A stretch of 33,720 bases of DNA from Pirellulales bacterium (GTDB lineage: Bacteria > Planctomycetota > Planctomycetia > Pirellulales > JANQPP01). Positions within the stretch are counted from its first letter, which is position 1. Every line of letters begins with the position of its first letter. The notes beneath the pieces are model-generated. The model was not told the DNA's origin, made no database searches, and worked only from the letters and a program-made list of their open reading frames with translations. The stretch is from assembly GCA_028289405.1 (NCBI GenBank), contig JANQPP010000018.1:1-33720 (forward strand), read 5' to 3'. Both the position numbers and the translations under genes were made by a program. Of this stretch, positions 31,141 through 33,720 are shown in pieces.

Positions 31141-32961
31141 CTATTTCAGATTGGCGATGTCTCCTTCAAAACTCCGCAAAGATGCATAAGCTCTCTGAAG
31201 GCTGTCGCGAACTTCGTTCCGGTAGGGCTCGTCTTCCGGGCGGACAACGAATTGGAATACATCATGAAGTTCAAGGTTGTATGTACGCCGTTCTTCTAGC
31301 GTGCGGCCACGAGGATGAATATCCATGTAGAGATTACGGACCGCGGAATTCACCCTGTCGAGCACGGAGTGAACATCTCGTCGAAAGGATTTGCTTTCGG
31401 GATGGACTCGAAAACCATAGCTTTTCTTGATCCTTGTTACTTTCTCCTCACTGGCTGTGCCCTCAATCAACGCTAATTCCAAGCGGAGCTTGCGCAGCGC
31501 GGCACCGAGGTCACGTAATTCCCGGATGACGTCGCCTCGAAAGTTGTCATCCAAACGGACCCGGATTTCAGATTCGCGCTTCACATTCCGCCCCAAGTCG
31601 ATATCCTCTAGCGGCTCGATGCGATGGTCGTGATCGGGATGCGTTTCTCCATGGTCGACACGAAGATCGTGCTCGCGCGAGCTTCGACTTCCCCTGTTTT
31701 CTTCCGTTGGTTGAAGAGTCTTTTCCAATCCCCGCGCTTGTTGCCGAACTTCCCGGGCAAGTTCTTGCATACCGGCAAGTCTTAGATGGCGTTCAGCCGT
31801 CGAAAGAGCCTCAATTTGCTGGCGCGTCTTACGCCGCTCGTTTTCTTTACGATTCTGGGATTCCGTTGCCTCTATCCGAGTTATGCTCGTCAGCGCGGTC
31901 ACCACCACAAACAAGATCAAGATCGGCACGGATACAGCTTTGTTAACATGGATCATAGTTTTTCTCCGAGGATTCAACAGTCCCTTGATACGATGTTCAA
32001 GACTCCATCTGGAACCAAACAGACCGACAGTCCCTACTGAATACCTATCCGAGGTAATCAGCTTTCCTAAAGTGAGCAATGTCATTCCATAGGCACCTCC
32101 TTTGGCTTGAGCCAACACCGCGTTGTCGCATACCTCCTCGCGGGCTTGGTTAAAACGACGATTCAATGAATGAGCCAATGGATTCCACCACCAGATCAAC
32201 AAATGAATTCTCTGCAAAAGCAGGATCAGTGGATCTCGACGGGCAATATGAGCTGCCTCATGTGTCAGAACATGCACAAGTTGGTCTTCAGCCATCGTTC
32301 CGATGCAAGTCTTTGGAAGCAAAACCCAAGAGCTTCCAGGAAAACTCACGGCGAGTGGAGTACGAATGGATGCCGAAATTCCGATACGGGGAAACTCGGC
32401 AATCCCAAGGTTTGTCGCAGCGCGCCTGGAGGCCGAGTCGGCCAGGTTTTCATCTAGTATTTCAACTTTTTTCAACAACCGGCGCAGTCTAATCATCGAT
32501 ATGATAATTCCCAATCCTTGGAGGAACGAACCGCAAAACCAGAGTCCTAGCAACAGACTTTGAAAAGATGGGCGCGGAACTCCGACGGATTGAGGAGACT
32601 TATTAGCGGTGCCGGCCATCGCATCATCTAGAACACTAACTATCTCGGTTTTGTTGGCAAACCGAAAATCTTCTTGCTCAACCGGTAAGGCATGGCGAAG
32701 AATCTCTATCGTTTGGATATCATCTTGAAAACGGCCAATCGGCAATGCGAATTCCGCCTTGAACTCTAGAAAAGAGGAGGCGAACAGCAACACCGGAGCC
32801 CCGAGTGAACAGGCAAGGGCCGTCGAATAAATGCAACAGCGAATAGCCGCCCAGTCTCGAAAGACAGTCCCTAAGCTAACTGCCAGTCCCATGATTGCCG
32901 TTGCCTGAAAACAGGCCAGCACGATCGAGCTTTCCATCATCGCATGCAAAAGCGTTATCAT
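31141..32961 (-). CDS. BlaR1/MecR1-like M56 membrane metallopeptidase (antirepressor)
   Basis: A 606-residue protein. TM helices are near 10-32, 40-62 and 137-157, followed by the cytosolic protease domain with the zinc motif LTHEAAHIARRDP (His234, Glu235, His238) and the third-ligand helix REEVCDNAV (Glu275/276), then a fourth TM at about 342-360. M56 proteases of this type cleave the cognate BlaI repressor after a signal. The C-terminal 245 residues are highly charged with coiled-coil-like character, not the penicillin-binding domain of true BlaR1, so beta-lactam sensing is not supported. The gene overlaps the BlaI-type gene by 4 bp (ATGA). The region is AT-richer than the rest of the window. 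Confidence 0.88.
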   Translation of the reverse strand: MITLLHAMMESSIVLACFQATAIMGLAVSLGTVFRDWAAIRCCIYSTALACSLGAPVLLFASSFLEFKAEFALPIGRFQDDIQTIEILRHALPVEQEDFRFANKTEIVSVLDDAMAGTANKSPQSVGVPRPSFQSLLLGLWFCGSFLQGLGIIISMIRLRRLLKKVEILDENLADSASRRAATNLGIAEFPRIGISASIRTPLAVSFPGSSWVLLPKTCIGTMAEDQLVHVLTHEAAHIARRDPLILLLQRIHLLIWWWNPLAHSLNRRFNQAREEVCDNAVLAQAKGGAYGMTLLTLGKLITSDRYSVGTVGLFGSRWSLEHRIKGLLNPRRKTMIHVNKAVSVPILILFVVVTALTSITRIEATESQNRKENERRKTRQQIEALSTAERHLRLAGMQELAREVRQQARGLEKTLQPTEENRGSRSSREHDLRVDHGETHPDHDHRIEPLEDIDLGRNVKRESEIRVRLDDNFRGDVIRELRDLGAALRKLRLELALIEGTASEEKVTRIKKSYGFRVHPESKSFRRDVHSVLDRVNSAVRNLYMDIHPRGRTLEERRTYNLELHDVFQFVVRPEDEPYRNEVRDSLQRAYASLRSFEGDIANLK

Positions 32962-33365
32962 TTCTTTTTCGCTCTTGTGTTTTCTCTCTGTGCGTCGGCT
33001 AGTAGCTTTTGGATTCGCTCGATCTCTTCCGGATTCAAACCACGATAGTCCAGCAAGGCGGCCATCAAGCTTTCCGGGCGGCCATCACATACCTTGTCGA
33101 CAACATCCGCGATGCGTTCACCGATACTTACTTCTTTGGTTACTAATGCCGTATAGAAGTAAGTCCGCCCGATAACGTGGTGCGTGAGCCAGCCTTTCTC
33201 TTCGAGGCGTTCCATCATGGTGCGAACCGTGTTGCGGGCAACTTCCCGGTGTTTCGACAATTCGTCTCGTACTTCGAATACCGATGCCTTGCCCAGTTCC
33301 CATACGACCTCCATGATTTCCCGCTGCTTTTCCGACAGCGGCTCTAACTTCTTTGGTTTCGCCAT
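32958..33365 (-). CDS. BlaI/MecI/CopY-family repressor
   Basis: A 135-residue winged-helix repressor: LSEKQREIMEVVWELGKASV (about 9-28), then REVARNTVRTMMERLEEKGW (about 46-65) is the DNA-recognition helix and wing, and LTHHVIGRTYFYTALVTKEV follows as in all members. The C-terminal half dimerises. It is the first gene of the pair with the M56 protease, which should inactivate it by cleavage. A palindromic operator lies inside its own promoter (33396-33423), so autorepression is expected. A Shine-Dalgarno-like GGAAGGA lies 12 nt before the ATG. Confidence 0.95.
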   Translation of the reverse strand: MAKPKKLEPLSEKQREIMEVVWELGKASVFEVRDELSKHREVARNTVRTMMERLEEKGWLTHHVIGRTYFYTALVTKEVSIGERIADVVDKVCDGRPESLMAALLDYRGLNPEEIERIQKLLADAQRENTRAKKK

Positions 33366-33395
33366 GCTGATAGTTATCCTTCCATTAATGTCGCC

Positions 33396-33423
33396 ATTAT
33401 GGCTACTTACGTAGCCATGTCAA
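33396..33423 (-). promoter_or_regulatory. Promoter of the BlaI/M56 operon with operator in the spacer
   Basis: On the minus strand TTGACA (33418-33423), a 16-bp spacer and CATAAT (33396-33401) form a near-consensus promoter 31 bp before the BlaI ATG. The dyad ATGGCTAC-TTAC-GTAGCCAT (33399-33418) fills the spacer and touches both hexamers, so a bound repressor would block RNA polymerase. BlaI-family operators are typically TAC-A/GTA-type dyads like this one. Confidence 0.7.
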
Positions 33424-33698
33424 GAGGGAGTATAACTTTTCTGGATAAAGTTTCATGCTCGTCGCCGAATCTACCCAGAAACGACGGTCGTTTTCGCACT
33501 CTTCAGTTTTTGTGCTGATGCGGATGGCACCAAGGGTTTTCGTCCGTTCGCTCCTGATTGAATCCACAGAAAGCACCTCTTTCGCTGAGAGCCGTCCAAA
33601 TGAATCCATGCATTCTCAAGGCATTGGCCTGCTATTGAAAAACGGATCCATGGGTTATGAAGGTTTCCAGCGCCGAGCTTGGCAAGGAGACCTGTAGG
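33424..33698. other. Intergenic region without a recognisable gene
   Basis: Short open frames on both strands (for example 33455-33697 plus, 33403-33609 minus) have no family resemblance and no good ribosome binding site. I see no RNA gene, repeat or strong promoter here. Confidence 0.4.
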
Positions 33699-33720
33699 AT
33701 GACGACGAGACGACGGAAGC
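33699..33720 (+). CDS. Possible start of a gene running off the window
   Basis: An ATG at 33699 is preceded by AGGAG (33685-33689) at 9-nt spacing and opens with MTTRRRK before the window ends. The ribosome binding site is the only support. Confidence 0.25.

Noticed and set aside
33455..33697. 80-codon plus-strand frame after the BlaI operon
   Set aside because: No ribosome binding site, no family pattern, and it spans an otherwise featureless intergenic region.
1..33720. CRISPR arrays, tRNA and rRNA genes
   Set aside because: I saw no regularly spaced repeats, cloverleaf-like sequence or rRNA-like blocks on either strand, by eye only.

Overview
The window looks like a chromosomal segment of a Planctomycetes bacterium (Planctomycetota), perhaps a Pirellulales relative; the genus cannot be named from sequence alone. 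The evidence is the set of lineage-typical families: two DUF1559 pseudopilin-like proteins and a broken third, PEP-CTERM proteins (one with dockerin-like repeats, one with a CHRD domain), a Pro-rich lipoprotein with a TCWRxWP motif, a CxxxxCGCxSAEQC Cys-rich exported protein, and a remnant of a planctomycete c-type cytochrome domain. Coding DNA is mostly GC-rich, with two visibly AT-richer patches: about 3.05-4.95 kb and about 31.1-33.6 kb.

Layout. 0-3 kb: the tail of an upstream gene, a lipoprotein and a nucleotide-sugar epimerase. 3.05-4.96 kb: an AT-rich island with a structured leader (strong Shine-Dalgarno, 14-codon Arg-rich ORF, two hairpins, the second terminator-like) in front of three overlapping genes: a DUF3467-like protein, a Panacea/SocA-domain antitoxin and a small putative toxin. 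5.2-7.4 kb: sucCD with a good sigma-70-type promoter. 7.4-11.1 kb: a small basic protein, a Nudix/eIF2B-like fusion, and a convergent ABC exporter with a coiled-coil loop. 11.2-16.6 kb: a TetR-RND adaptor-RND pump operon, divergent from the ABC exporter; the shared intergenic region holds two perfect dyads.

16.6-23.9 kb: a secreted/surface block on the minus strand (DUF1559, CHRD/PEP-CTERM, dockerin/PEP-CTERM, Cys-rich protein, DUF1559) facing a plus-strand histidine kinase and NtrC-type sigma-54 activator. The divergent intergenic region carries a sigma-54-like -24/-12 element oriented toward the pseudopilin gene, and a phased array of TGTCGA half-sites at enhancer distance. This suggests that the two-component system controls the surface block, resembling PrsK/PrsR-type PEP-CTERM control. 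23.9-26.0 kb: a secreted intradiol dioxygenase and a PQQ-type beta-propeller protein.

26.1-31 kb: a decaying, mobile-element-rich stretch. It holds a cytochrome-domain remnant, a VOC protein flanked by imperfect direct repeats, a DUF3291/CrtA-like protein, a DUF1559 pseudogene broken by a 7-bp tandem duplication, a GYD protein, and an IS200/IS605 element whose transposase gene is split by a 1510-bp single-ORF IS66-family element with 15-bp inverted ends and an 8-bp target duplication. 31.1-33.4 kb: a BlaI/BlaR1-type repressor-sensor protease pair, with an operator palindrome sitting in the spacer of its own promoter. All family calls are from motif recognition by eye; no database search was run.
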